From Flavobacteriaceae bacterium (lineage in GTDB: Bacteria > Bacteroidota > Bacteroidia > Flavobacteriales > Flavobacteriaceae), in NCBI GenBank assembly GCA_030830625.1, contig JAURMQ010000061.1:1-43459 (forward strand): DNA of 43,459 bases, given 5' to 3'. Shown in pieces: positions 34,485 through 42,877 of the stretch. Below the pieces are notes generated by a model. The model was given only the letters and a program-made list of their open reading frames with translations, had not been told where the DNA came from and did not search any database. Within the stretch, counting starts at the first letter, position 1. The number at the start of each line of letters is the position of its first letter. A program made the position numbers and the translations under genes.

Positions 34485-35909
34485 CTACAGGCTAATGGTA
34501 ATACCAAAATAGAATTCAAGCACTTTTAATTTAAAAATATAATCAAACTTGGCGCGCACCATGTCAGAGGCAGCCATTTCATATCGTTGCTTGATTTGGT
34601 TGAAATCAAAAGTATTCATTACCCCTGCTTCATAGCGATTGACCGCATCTTCGTATGCTCTTTGTCTGGCCAATAGGGTTTTCTGAGCAGCCTCGTAAAA
34701 TTTGAATGCACCTTCTGCATTATTGTAGGCTTGGTTGACGGTGTTTTCCAAATTAAGTTTTTCTTGTTCCAGCTGATTTTGAGACCGGAGTAGATTTACT
34801 TTAGTTCGCTCTACATTATTACTGGCCGAATTTCCGTTGAATATGGGAATACTGATTCTCAACCCCAGATTGTGACCAGCATTCATTTCGAATTGTTCTC
34901 CAAAAGGTATTGGGCCAATAAGCTCGCTACCCTCTACAGTTCGTAATACAGGCTCTTTACTTGAAGAGACAAAACCTATAGGGACATCGGTAAACTCCCC
35001 ATTTCCCGCTACACGTTCGGCATAAGACACACGGGTGTTGTAGCCGTAAAAGGCGCTCAAACTGGGCTGAAGTGTTCCTTTAGCCAATTCTACTTCCTTC
35101 TCAGCGATGGCAATATTGGTCATCGATAGTTTGATGTCATTTCTATGAGTCAATGCCTTTTCAAAAATATCTTTTGGCTTTTGAAATAAAATTTCACCGA
35201 AAGGGGCATCCATATTGGTGGTAACCACATCGAAATTCTCATAATCATTGATCAATAACATTTGAGCAAGATTGATCTTGGAAAGTCTTAAATTATTTTG
35301 GGCTTGAATTACAGCCTGTTCTTGAGCGGCCCTATTGGCCTCAATTTCCAGTAAATCATATTTTACTTTGGTCCCCATCTCAATCATATTCTGAGTTCGC
35401 TCTGCATCCTTTTTGGTGATTTCCAATTGGGATTTTTGAACCCCTAAAATTTCGATATTGAAAAGGATTTGTAAATAAGCATTGGCCACCATCAAACTTA
35501 CATCGTCTTTCATATCTTCCAATTGATACTCCCTGGCCAAGATGGCTAAGTTGGCGCGATGTAATTGGTTTAGATTTCGAAGACCATTGTATAAATCAAC
35601 ATTCAAACTGGCCCCAAAAGAGGTGTATTGTGTGGTTTTATTTTCCAATAGTCCACGTGTAATATCTTGATTCAAACCGATATTCCAGGTGTGATTAGCT
35701 TGTGCATTAATCGAAGGATAAAAATTGCCTTTGGCATCACTCCTATTGAGTTCGGCATCGTTCAAGGAAAGTTCGCTTTGCTTTACGCTTATATTTTTTT
35801 CTATGGCCATCAAAACACATTCCGCTAAGGTCATGGGTTCGGTTTGGGCGATTACACTAAAACTCAAAAGGAATAATAGGGTTGAAAAAAAGAGTGGGTT
35901 TGGTTTCAT
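34485..35909 (-). CDS. TolC-family outer-membrane efflux protein
   Basis: A 474-aa outer-membrane exit duct. The signal peptide ends FSVIAQ (about residue 21). Two OEP repeats follow, with coiled-coil helices (MTLAECVLMAIEKNISVKQSELSLNDAELNRSDAKG given by its key residues ALEKN-like AIEKN; second half EKALTHRNDIKLSMTNIAIAEKEVELAKG, key residues THRNDI). The C-terminal AYNNAEGAFKFYEAAQ and YEAGVMNTFDFNQIKQRYE are family-typical. It closes a five-gene operon with a periplasmic adaptor, two permeases and an ATPase, so it completes a tripartite MacAB-TolC-like exporter. Confidence 0.92.
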   Translation of the reverse strand: MKPNPLFFSTLLFLLSFSVIAQTEPMTLAECVLMAIEKNISVKQSELSLNDAELNRSDAKGNFYPSINAQANHTWNIGLNQDITRGLLENKTTQYTSFGASLNVDLYNGLRNLNQLHRANLAILAREYQLEDMKDDVSLMVANAYLQILFNIEILGVQKSQLEITKKDAERTQNMIEMGTKVKYDLLEIEANRAAQEQAVIQAQNNLRLSKINLAQMLLINDYENFDVVTTNMDAPFGEILFQKPKDIFEKALTHRNDIKLSMTNIAIAEKEVELAKGTLQPSLSAFYGYNTRVSYAERVAGNGEFTDVPIGFVSSSKEPVLRTVEGSELIGPIPFGEQFEMNAGHNLGLRISIPIFNGNSASNNVERTKVNLLRSQNQLEQEKLNLENTVNQAYNNAEGAFKFYEAAQKTLLARQRAYEDAVNRYEAGVMNTFDFNQIKQRYEMAASDMVRAKFDYIFKLKVLEFYFGITISL

Positions 35910-35915
35910 GATTGA

Positions 35916-37043
35916 TTATTGATTTTCAGATTCCTCTTCCTCCCCTATTTTGAGAGGCTCTGTTTTGTTCCAAACTTTTATTTTATCCTTCAGGGTCAAA
36001 CCAGAAATGACTTCTACGTTGATCCCATCGGAAATTCCTACTTCAATATCTTTTCTTTCAAAGCTTCCTTTTTCATTTTTAACCTCTACATAGGGGGTAT
36101 TGGTGATTTTATCAAATTGTAACAAAGCTTCAGAAATTCCCATTACACTGTCTTTTTTCTCCAGTACCAGGGATGCGTTGGCACTGTACCCTGCACGGAT
36201 AAAAACCGAGTTGTCTAAATACACATCTCCTTCTATTTTAAACTGAACGGTGCCTTGTTCCTCGTTTCCTTTGGGTGCTATAAACTTTAATTGTGCATCA
36301 AATAATTGATCTTGAACAGCTCCTAAGGTTACTTCAAGTGGCATTCCTATTTTCAATTTTCCAACTTCTGCCTCATCTACCTTACCTTCAAAAATCATCT
36401 TATTGAGATCTGCCACGGTAGCAATGGTAGTTCCCGCATTGAAAGTATTACTCTCAATGACTTGATCCCCTTCCTTGACTGGAATTTCCAAAATGGTTCC
36501 GGGCACGGTTGCTCGTATATTGGTATTGGCGATGGAGGAGCCACCTGCAGAGCCCAATTTAATAATTTGAAGGTCAGATTGTGCATTTTGAACATTTAGT
36601 TGGGCCTGATCAAAATTCAACTTTGCATTGTCAAAATCTCTTTGGGAAATGATTTCCTTTTCAAACAAGGATTGATTTCTTTTGAATTCTACTTCTGCAT
36701 TTTTCATCAAAATAAGGGTGTTGGACAACCTACCCTTTGCACTGTTTAATGCTTGTTCATTGGGTACTACCTTAACTTTGGCCAGCAAGTCGCCATGGGT
36801 CACCAAATCACCTTCTTCGACAAATAGCTTTTCGATAATTCCTGAAATTTGAGGTTTGATTTCCACCTCATCCTCAGGGATTACTTTTCCGGTAACAACG
36901 GTCTTCTTTTCAATGTTCTGAATCTCTGGAGATTGGGTTTCATACTCAACCAATGTTTTACTGTTGGTTTTGATGAAATAGAGCGTTGCAAAAATGGCTC
37001 CGAAAACCAGTAAAGCGATTGCTAAATATTTTAAAATTTTCAT
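35916..37043 (-). CDS. Periplasmic adaptor (HlyD/MacA family)
   Basis: A 375-aa membrane-fusion protein. One N-terminal membrane helix (about residues 5-24) is followed by a lipoyl half (VTGKVIPEDEVEIKPQISG, VEEGDLVTHGDLLAKV), an alpha-helical hairpin (about 95-160, rich in N/Q and heptads), the second lipoyl half (VPGTILEIPVKEGDQVIES), and beta-barrel and membrane-proximal domains. It links the inner-membrane ABC part to the TolC-like duct. It is 14 nt after the permease gene and 6 nt before the TolC gene. Confidence 0.92.
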   Translation of the reverse strand: MKILKYLAIALLVFGAIFATLYFIKTNSKTLVEYETQSPEIQNIEKKTVVTGKVIPEDEVEIKPQISGIIEKLFVEEGDLVTHGDLLAKVKVVPNEQALNSAKGRLSNTLILMKNAEVEFKRNQSLFEKEIISQRDFDNAKLNFDQAQLNVQNAQSDLQIIKLGSAGGSSIANTNIRATVPGTILEIPVKEGDQVIESNTFNAGTTIATVADLNKMIFEGKVDEAEVGKLKIGMPLEVTLGAVQDQLFDAQLKFIAPKGNEEQGTVQFKIEGDVYLDNSVFIRAGYSANASLVLEKKDSVMGISEALLQFDKITNTPYVEVKNEKGSFERKDIEVGISDGINVEVISGLTLKDKIKVWNKTEPLKIGEEEESENQ

Positions 37044-37057
37044 GTTAAATGTTTTTA

Positions 37058-38335
37058 TTATTCTTCTCTTAATGCGTCTATGGGTTTTATACTTACTGCC
37101 CGCTGTGCGGGTATCAATCCGATTAGGGTGCCCAATACCACCATAACCATTAAAGCCCCAATGACCAGTGGGATAGGAACAGTAGGATTGGTATAAGGAA
37201 AATTGGAAAGGTCTTGTGTGGTCAAATTGATGATGGCCAGGACTGCCGCTCCCAGAATAATTCCTATTATACCGGCCACCAAGGTTAAAAAAACGGATTC
37301 TAATAAAATTTGAATTCTTACTTCGCCTGGAGTAGCGCCCAATGCACGCCTTACCCCCAATTCTTTGGTGCGTTCTTTGACTGAGATCAATAAGATGTTT
37401 CCAATCCCTATGACCCCCGCAAAAATGGTAGCCAATCCCACCACAAGCGATAAAAAAGTCATCCCATTGGCAAAACCACTGATGCGATTATATACTTCTC
37501 CTATATTGAATGATCCTAAGGCCCTGTCATCCTCGGGAGCTACCATATGAATTTTTTTCAAAACGGCTTTAACATTTTTTTCTACGGCAACAACGTCGGC
37601 ATCGTCAAAGGCCGCAATGGTAAACCAATCAACCCGTTCCCCCGTATTGTATAAATTTCTGAAGGTATTGAATGGGATAAAAATATCCCCATCGGTTTCA
37701 AAACCTCCCCCTTCTAAATACTTGTGCACTCCTATTACCTGAAAAAAAACATTGTTAATTCTGATGTATTTCCCTAAGGGGTTTTCCTCTTTGGCGAATA
37801 ACTCCTCTTGGGTACGCTCGCCGATAACACAAACTTTGCGTTGATTTTTCTGGTCTTGTTCATTGATGAACCTTCCGCCCTTGTATATTTTTTTGGTAGA
37901 GATTTTGGTATACTCTGGAAAATCTCCATAAATGTTATACGAACGAGATATTTCTTTGTAAACGACAGAAGCAGGTTCGCTCCCCCCAAAAACTCCCCTT
38001 GCATTTCTTGGAGCAATGTATTGAATTTCTGGAATTTGTTTTTTCAATTCTTCCACATTATTAATGGTAAAACGTGGCGATCTTCCCACTTTGAAACCAG
38101 CATAGGGAACACTGGTTCTTTGGGGCCATACAAACATGGAGTTCATGGCCATATCTTCGAACTCTCGCTCAAAGCCATTGTCCAAACCTTTAGCCGCACC
38201 CGAAAGTGTTATGTAGATAAAAATACCCCATAAAACGCCTACTACTGTGATTATGGTCCGGGTCTTATTCTTGGCTATGGAACCAAAAATTTCCTGCCAG
38301 GTATCAAAATCGAATATGACCTTTAAACTATTCAT
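37058..38335 (-). CDS. MacB-type ABC transporter permease, copy 1
   Basis: A 425-aa inner-membrane permease of the MacB/FtsX type: first helix at about 22-45 (TIITVVGVLWGIFIYITLSG), a large periplasmic MacB_PCD-like domain (about 50-290), then three helices in the FtsX domain (about 295-420). Conserved ISVKERTKELGVRRALGATPGEVR precedes the third helix, and the C-terminus is GLIPAQRAVSIKPIDALREE. It overlaps the downstream end of the other permease gene by 8 nt. The two permeases share layout but are clearly diverged, so they may form a heterodimer. Confidence 0.92.
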   Translation of the reverse strand: MNSLKVIFDFDTWQEIFGSIAKNKTRTIITVVGVLWGIFIYITLSGAAKGLDNGFEREFEDMAMNSMFVWPQRTSVPYAGFKVGRSPRFTINNVEELKKQIPEIQYIAPRNARGVFGGSEPASVVYKEISRSYNIYGDFPEYTKISTKKIYKGGRFINEQDQKNQRKVCVIGERTQEELFAKEENPLGKYIRINNVFFQVIGVHKYLEGGGFETDGDIFIPFNTFRNLYNTGERVDWFTIAAFDDADVVAVEKNVKAVLKKIHMVAPEDDRALGSFNIGEVYNRISGFANGMTFLSLVVGLATIFAGVIGIGNILLISVKERTKELGVRRALGATPGEVRIQILLESVFLTLVAGIIGIILGAAVLAIINLTTQDLSNFPYTNPTVPIPLVIGALMVMVVLGTLIGLIPAQRAVSIKPIDALREE

Positions 38336-39557
38336 CTCTTAACGCAACGATAGGTTTGATACTGGCCGCTCTTTTGGCAGGAATATAACCTGCAATCGCT
38401 CCAAAAATAATTAACAGCACAGTTGCTATCATCGCTGTTACACTTTCTATGTAGGGATCAATTATAAAAAATTGTGCCAATCGATCTCCTATATTCCTCA
38501 GTAGAAAAATGCCACAAATCATCCCGAAAACACCAGACAAAGTGGTAATAAATATGGACTCCTGAAGGACCATTGCGATGACATTTTTGGGAGTAGCTCC
38601 AAGTGCTTTTCGCACGCCCAATTCTTTGGTGCGCTCTTTGACCACAAAAACCATAATATTAGAAATGCCTATTATACCCGCTATCAAAGTTCCAATGCCC
38701 ACGAAAGCAACAATGATCTGTAAAACACTTGCAAATTGTTGATTTTGTCGAATTTGATCTGCTACATTTCTGATTCTAATACCGTTATTATCTCTGGGGT
38801 CAATGTCTTTTTTATTCTTTAAAAAAAGACGCAACTGTCGTTCAAAAGCCAAAGTTGAAGTGTATCCCATTTCGGGACGAAAACTAACGATGAAATAATC
38901 GATCTTATCATTATTTTTTTCCAGTAACTGTCGAGTAGTATAGGGCATATAAATCAATCGTTCTTCTCGATCTCCGCTTTGATCTTGGAATACCCCCACT
39001 ACTTTAAAAGCAATGGAACCCACTTCAATATATTTTCCTATGGGGTCTTCATCTTTAAAAAGATCTTCGGCCACCAAGCGGCCTATTACCACTATTTTGG
39101 TCTTATTGGATAGGTCATCCTGATGAATAAACCGGCCTTTCATCATAATGGTTTTTTCCATATACTGGTGGGCAGGAGCCACCGCTCTTGTGGAGTAATT
39201 ATCCGATTCCCCTTTATATTTTACAATCGATCTTCGGCTGATTCTTGGTGTAATGTCCTCCAAGAAAAATTCGAAATTATTTCTGATGTCTTCCAAATCA
39301 TTATTTTCAAATTCAATCCTACGATTGGCTTTAAATCCACGATAGGGCTTGGACGTCAAACCCGGGTAAACCCAAAGAGTATTGGTAGCATCATCTAAGA
39401 AAAATTGTTTAAAGCTATTTTTTAGTCCATTACCAAATCCGAATAATACTATAAATATAAAAATCCCCAAAGCAACCGTAAAACCCGAGAGAAGTGTCCT
39501 CAATTTGTTCTTACGAATGGTTTGAAATATTTCTTGCCAACGATCTCTATTGAACAT
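38328..39557 (-). CDS. MacB-type ABC transporter permease, copy 2
   Basis: A 409-aa paralogue of the next gene in the operon. It has the N-terminal helix (TLLSGFTVALGIFIFIVLFG), a periplasmic MacB_PCD-like domain, three C-terminal helices, and the same conserved VVKERTKELGVRKALGATPKNV and C-terminal GYIPAKRAASIKPIVALRDE. It overlaps the ATPase gene by 11 nt and the next permease by 8 nt. The transported substrate (a peptide, lipid or drug) is not evident. Confidence 0.92.
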   Translation of the reverse strand: MFNRDRWQEIFQTIRKNKLRTLLSGFTVALGIFIFIVLFGFGNGLKNSFKQFFLDDATNTLWVYPGLTSKPYRGFKANRRIEFENNDLEDIRNNFEFFLEDITPRISRRSIVKYKGESDNYSTRAVAPAHQYMEKTIMMKGRFIHQDDLSNKTKIVVIGRLVAEDLFKDEDPIGKYIEVGSIAFKVVGVFQDQSGDREERLIYMPYTTRQLLEKNNDKIDYFIVSFRPEMGYTSTLAFERQLRLFLKNKKDIDPRDNNGIRIRNVADQIRQNQQFASVLQIIVAFVGIGTLIAGIIGISNIMVFVVKERTKELGVRKALGATPKNVIAMVLQESIFITTLSGVFGMICGIFLLRNIGDRLAQFFIIDPYIESVTAMIATVLLIIFGAIAGYIPAKRAASIKPIVALRDE

Positions 39558-40251
39558 GAGTATCCACTAAAATTTGATCGACTTTTTGATCTTCCACAAT
39601 AATCCCATCTTTAAGGGTGATGATTCTTTTACACATATGTGCAATGTCTAATTCATGAGTAACCACCAAAATGGTTTTACCTTCCCTATTGATCTGTTGG
39701 ATCAAGCCCATGACCTCATTCGATGTTTTGGAATCCAATGCACCAGTGGGTTCATCGGCCAAGAGCACTTTGGGTTGAGAGGCCATGGCTCGAGCTATGG
39801 CCACCCTTTGTTTTTGCCCCCCTGAAAGTTCACTTGGTAAATGTGTGGCCCATTCTTTTAAGCCCACTTTATCCAAGTATTCAAGAGCTTTTTGCTGTCT
39901 AATTTTTCTGGCCAACCCCTGATAGTAAAGCGGTAAAGCTACATTCTCCAGTGCGTTTTTATAATTGATGAGGTTGAAGGATTGAAACACAAATCCCAAA
40001 AACAGATTACGGTATTTGGCTGCAATGGTTTCGGTCAAATCTTTAATCAGAACCTTATCCAATCGATATTCTCCTTCATCTGCTGTGTCCAGCATACCCA
40101 AGATATTGAGTAAAGTAGATTTTCCCGATCCAGATGATCCCATGATGGCGACCAATTCTCCCTCATCTATTTGTAATTCAATTCCCTTGAGGACATGTAA
40201 GGAACTGTCTCCCATTTTGTAGGATTTATGAAGATTTTTAATGCTTATCAT
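39547..40251 (-). CDS. ABC transporter ATP-binding protein (MacB/LolD type)
   Basis: A 234-aa ATPase. It shows Walker A GSSGSGKSTLL (about 38-48), the Q-loop FVFQSFNLI, signature LSGGQKQRVAIARAMA, Walker B VLLADEPTGALD and the switch His in VVTHE. It is first in the five-gene export operon and powers the two FtsX-type permeases. In contrast to E. coli MacB, ATPase and permease are separate polypeptides here. Confidence 0.94.
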   Translation of the reverse strand: MISIKNLHKSYKMGDSSLHVLKGIELQIDEGELVAIMGSSGSGKSTLLNILGMLDTADEGEYRLDKVLIKDLTETIAAKYRNLFLGFVFQSFNLINYKNALENVALPLYYQGLARKIRQQKALEYLDKVGLKEWATHLPSELSGGQKQRVAIARAMASQPKVLLADEPTGALDSKTSNEVMGLIQQINREGKTILVVTHELDIAHMCKRIITLKDGIIVEDQKVDQILVDTHVQ

Positions 40252-40337
40252 GTTAGAGAATTAATGATGGGATGTAAAGGCGATATTAAGTTTTACTAAT
40301 AACGTCTTTTTTTTAAAAAAATTGTTTTTGAAAACTA

Positions 40338-40544
40338 TTATTTTTTCAAAAGTTTAAAAATTTGATAGCCTACAAATGCAACCAAAACGTAGGGAATGGC
40401 CATCAAATAAATAATTCCATTGTTGATCCCTTTGGCGGTTTCTTGTGCCGCTCCAGATTCTAATACTGCTCTGCACATGGAACATTGTGCAGCGGTTTCT
40501 GTCACCATAAGAAGCATGAGAAGTAAGGACGTTAAAAAACGCAT
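40338..40544 (-). CDS. Small membrane protein with a Cys-x-x-Cys motif, end of the cytochrome oxidase cluster
   Basis: A 68-aa protein. The start is set at 40544 (MRFLTSLLLMLLMVTETAAQ), which leaves 4 nt after the DUF420 stop and gives a proper signal peptide; the frame also opens at 40565. After the signal comes CSMCRAVLESGAAQET (CxxC), then one membrane helix (about 43-62, GIIYLMAIPYVLVAFVGYQI) and a short Lys-rich cytoplasmic tail. I do not recognise a characterised family. Its position after Sco1 and DUF420 suggests a role in oxidase assembly, such as thiol or copper handling, which is an inference. Confidence 0.65.
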   Translation of the reverse strand: MRFLTSLLLMLLMVTETAAQCSMCRAVLESGAAQETAKGINNGIIYLMAIPYVLVAFVGYQIFKLLKK

Positions 40545-40548
40545 GGAT

Positions 40549-41082
40549 CTAATAATAAGGTGCAATCATTAAATAAACAATAACTCCGGTTATGGCAATG
40601 TACAACCATATTGGAAAGGTAATTACAGCAATCTTTTTATGGTCTGCAAACCTTTTTGAAATGGCTCTAACGTAGGTAATCAAAACCATTGGAATGATTC
40701 CTATGGAAAGTAAGATGTGTGAAATCAGAATAAAATAATAAACATACTTTATGGCTCCTTCTCCTCCATAGGGAGTTGGATCAGAGGTCATATGATACGC
40801 CACATACATTACCAAAAAAACCAAGGATAAAGCAATGGCAAATTTCATAAGTAACTCGTGTCGTTTAATTTTCTTCTGACGAATCGCTATATAAGCCATG
40901 ATCAATATCAAAGCAGTCAAAGCATTGATAGAGGCATATATAGGGGGTAAGAATTTAAGCGGGGCTACGTTGGGCAACCTTACCGTAAACAAAACAGCAA
41001 CCAAAACAGGGACCACTATGGATACCAAGGTGATGAGCTTGTTGTATTGCGGTGCGGAATTGGCTGTACTTTGCTCTTTCAT
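40549..41082 (-). CDS. DUF420 family membrane protein
   Basis: A 177-aa protein with about five membrane helices (LITLVSIVVPVLVAVLFTVR, INALTALILIMAYIAI, FAIALSLVFLVMYVAYHMTS and two more). The pattern KRHELLMKFAIALS with His, and YHMTSDPTPYGGEG, and LSIGIIPMVLITYVRA fits DUF420, a heme-copper-oxidase-associated family related to CtaM-type assembly proteins. The conserved His residues could contact heme or copper. It follows Sco1 by 11 nt. Confidence 0.82.
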   Translation of the reverse strand: MKEQSTANSAPQYNKLITLVSIVVPVLVAVLFTVRLPNVAPLKFLPPIYASINALTALILIMAYIAIRQKKIKRHELLMKFAIALSLVFLVMYVAYHMTSDPTPYGGEGAIKYVYYFILISHILLSIGIIPMVLITYVRAISKRFADHKKIAVITFPIWLYIAITGVIVYLMIAPYY

Positions 41083-41093
41083 TTCTTAAAATT

Positions 41094-41789
41094 TTATTCC
41101 TTTAACAGCAATTCGATGTCTTCCAAAAGCATATCTACTCCTTGAACTTCTTGATCTTCTCTATCCAAACCAGAGTAGTACACGATGGGGTTGTCGAAAC
41201 GATCGACCCGTGAACGAATGTAGCCGCGTTTATCAATCAGAGCAAAATACCCTTGATGCTCAAACCCTCCCGCTACTTCGGGGTTAATCCCTGCAAAGAT
41301 ACTAAATCCAGCGTTGGCCAGTTCGTAAACAGTAGATTTCTTCCCGGTCAAAAAATGCCAGTTTTGTGACTTTACACCATAATCTTCTGCATATTTTTTG
41401 AGAACATGAGGGGTGTCATGGTCTGGGTCGATGGTAAAAGATGTAATTCCAAAATCTGCTCGATCTCCAAAACGATCATCTAAGATCTTCATGTTTTTAT
41501 TCATAATAGGGCAAATCGAGGGACAACGGGTAAAGAAAAACTCCGCCAGGTACACTTTACCTTTTAGATCTTCATTCCCAATAAGAAGACTGTCTTGATT
41601 GAGCATTAAGAACTCCGGAACTTTTTTGGCCTCACCATTGAGTTTGAGGTATGCCAAAGGTTTTGCCGGAACAGAACGATTGCTTTCTACCTGGGCATTA
41701 TTGGCAATACGATCGAAAATTTTCGGCACAAACAATAGACCAAAAACAATCACAATGATGATTAAACCGGTATAACGATAGTATCTCAT
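41094..41789 (-). CDS. Sco1/SenC-type copper chaperone
   Basis: A 231-aa thioredoxin-fold protein anchored by one N-terminal helix (about 6-24). It carries the copper-binding FFTRCPSICPIMNKNM (CxxxC) and the distal His in DPDHDTPHVL. It delivers copper to the CuA centre of cytochrome oxidase subunit II and may reduce its cysteines. It lies 1 nt after the Cys-less Sco-like gene and before DUF420, within the oxidase cluster. Confidence 0.93.
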   Translation of the reverse strand: MRYYRYTGLIIIVIVFGLLFVPKIFDRIANNAQVESNRSVPAKPLAYLKLNGEAKKVPEFLMLNQDSLLIGNEDLKGKVYLAEFFFTRCPSICPIMNKNMKILDDRFGDRADFGITSFTIDPDHDTPHVLKKYAEDYGVKSQNWHFLTGKKSTVYELANAGFSIFAGINPEVAGGFEHQGYFALIDKRGYIRSRVDRFDNPIVYYSGLDREDQEVQGVDMLLEDIELLLKE

Positions 41790-41790
41790 T

Positions 41791-42453
41791 TTATGGATTA
41801 TAATCCTTGTTGTACTTTTTCCACGCCCGTCTGTATTCTGCCAAAATCACCTTGATATCATCTACCATTTTGTTGTTGATTTCAGCCACCGACTGGGCGT
41901 TAAAACCATATAAAGTTCCCTCCTTATCATTGTCATCTCTTCCCCTCAAATTCCTTTCTTTATCTATGATAAAAACATAGGGAAGACTGTTTTCCGAAGA
42001 GAGTTGCAAAGGAGTATTCAAGCTGCTAAACAAATTGGCGATACGCTCGTCGTTACCAAAAACGAAACGCCATTTCATCAGGTCGGTTCCAACGCCCGCT
42101 TTAAGTTCTTGCTTGAGTAATTCGACCTCATCTTCTTGCCCTTGATTGAGGACCATCACAAATTGAAAGTCTTTGAACTCGTAAAAACGTTTGTATATTT
42201 TTTGATTGAGATTCAGAGCGTCGCCTTTTTTGTTCTTTAGGTCATTTCCCCAAAACCCGAGAACAGTAATGCGATCTTCTAATTGAATCTCTTCGCCACT
42301 AAGGCTTTTCCATTCCTTAATGTCGTTTACTTGAGTGGTTAAAATGGGGAGTAACGCAAAATTGTTTTTCCCTGAAGCAAAAAAAAGATAAATAACAATT
42401 GGGAAAATGAACAGGATATAGAGGACAAAATATTTTTTAAAAGCTTTACTCAT
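41791..42453 (-). CDS. Membrane-anchored thioredoxin-fold-like protein lacking cysteines (Sco-like)
   Basis: A 220-aa protein with one N-terminal membrane helix (about 9-27, FVLYILFIFPIVIYLFF) and a periplasmic domain with a thioredoxin-like pattern: ITVLGFWGNDLKNKKG where Sco/TlpA proteins have the CxxC or CxxxC after a Phe-rich strand, FQFVMVLNQG, and LPYVFIIDKERNLRGR with the cis-Pro-type turn (SLPYVF). No cysteine occurs anywhere in it. It sits between subunit IV and Sco1. It is conserved at this place in flavobacterial oxidase loci to my knowledge, but no function is established. A structural or adaptor role in oxidase assembly is inferred. Confidence 0.65.
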   Translation of the reverse strand: MSKAFKKYFVLYILFIFPIVIYLFFASGKNNFALLPILTTQVNDIKEWKSLSGEEIQLEDRITVLGFWGNDLKNKKGDALNLNQKIYKRFYEFKDFQFVMVLNQGQEDEVELLKQELKAGVGTDLMKWRFVFGNDERIANLFSSLNTPLQLSSENSLPYVFIIDKERNLRGRDDNDKEGTLYGFNAQSVAEINNKMVDDIKVILAEYRRAWKKYNKDYNP

Positions 42454-42476
42454 GAAAAAGATTTGTCCTTAAAGTT

Positions 42477-42860
42477 TTAAAAATTCCAACTCACAAAACC
42501 AGTAGTCATTACTTCAAAAATATAATCAGCTTCGAGAATAAGGATAAAAATCAGATAAGGGATTAAAATGATCAAAGGCAATACGATAGCCCCTTTGAGG
42601 CTTCCCCTTTCATCTCTTATGTGCATAAAGTCCCAAGCGATATAATACGCCTTGACCAATGTCAAAATGATGAAGATCCAGTTCAACAATTTCATACTGA
42701 GAAAGTAACTCATTAAGAAGTCGGGTTTTATAATCCCCAATGCCACCTCAACAGTAGTAACAATTGACAAGAAAATTAGAACGCCCCAAATTTTTTGAAC
42801 GTTGGATTTGAATTTTAAATATCCTCTAAAAATTGCGAGTTTGTGTGCCCCTTCAGCCAT
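42477..42860 (-). CDS. Cytochrome c oxidase subunit IV-like (caa3/prokaryotic type)
   Basis: A 127-aa membrane protein with three hydrophobic segments (IWGVLIFLSIVTTVEVALGI, LNWIFIILTLVKAYYIAWDF, IVLPLIILIPYLIFILILE). The AYYIAWDFMHIRDE block is the signature of prokaryotic COX4-type subunits. It supports assembly of the subunit I/III core. It follows coxC by 17 nt and precedes the Sco-like gene. Confidence 0.88.
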   Translation of the reverse strand: MAEGAHKLAIFRGYLKFKSNVQKIWGVLIFLSIVTTVEVALGIIKPDFLMSYFLSMKLLNWIFIILTLVKAYYIAWDFMHIRDERGSLKGAIVLPLIILIPYLIFILILEADYIFEVMTTGFVSWNF

Positions 42861-42877
42861 CAGTTATAATTTTACGG

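Noticed and set aside
40326-40351. AT-only hairpin (TTTTGAAAA / TTTTCAAAA) after the oxidase cluster
   Set aside because: It overlaps the last codons of the small CxxC gene and contains almost only A-T pairs; too weak to call a terminator.
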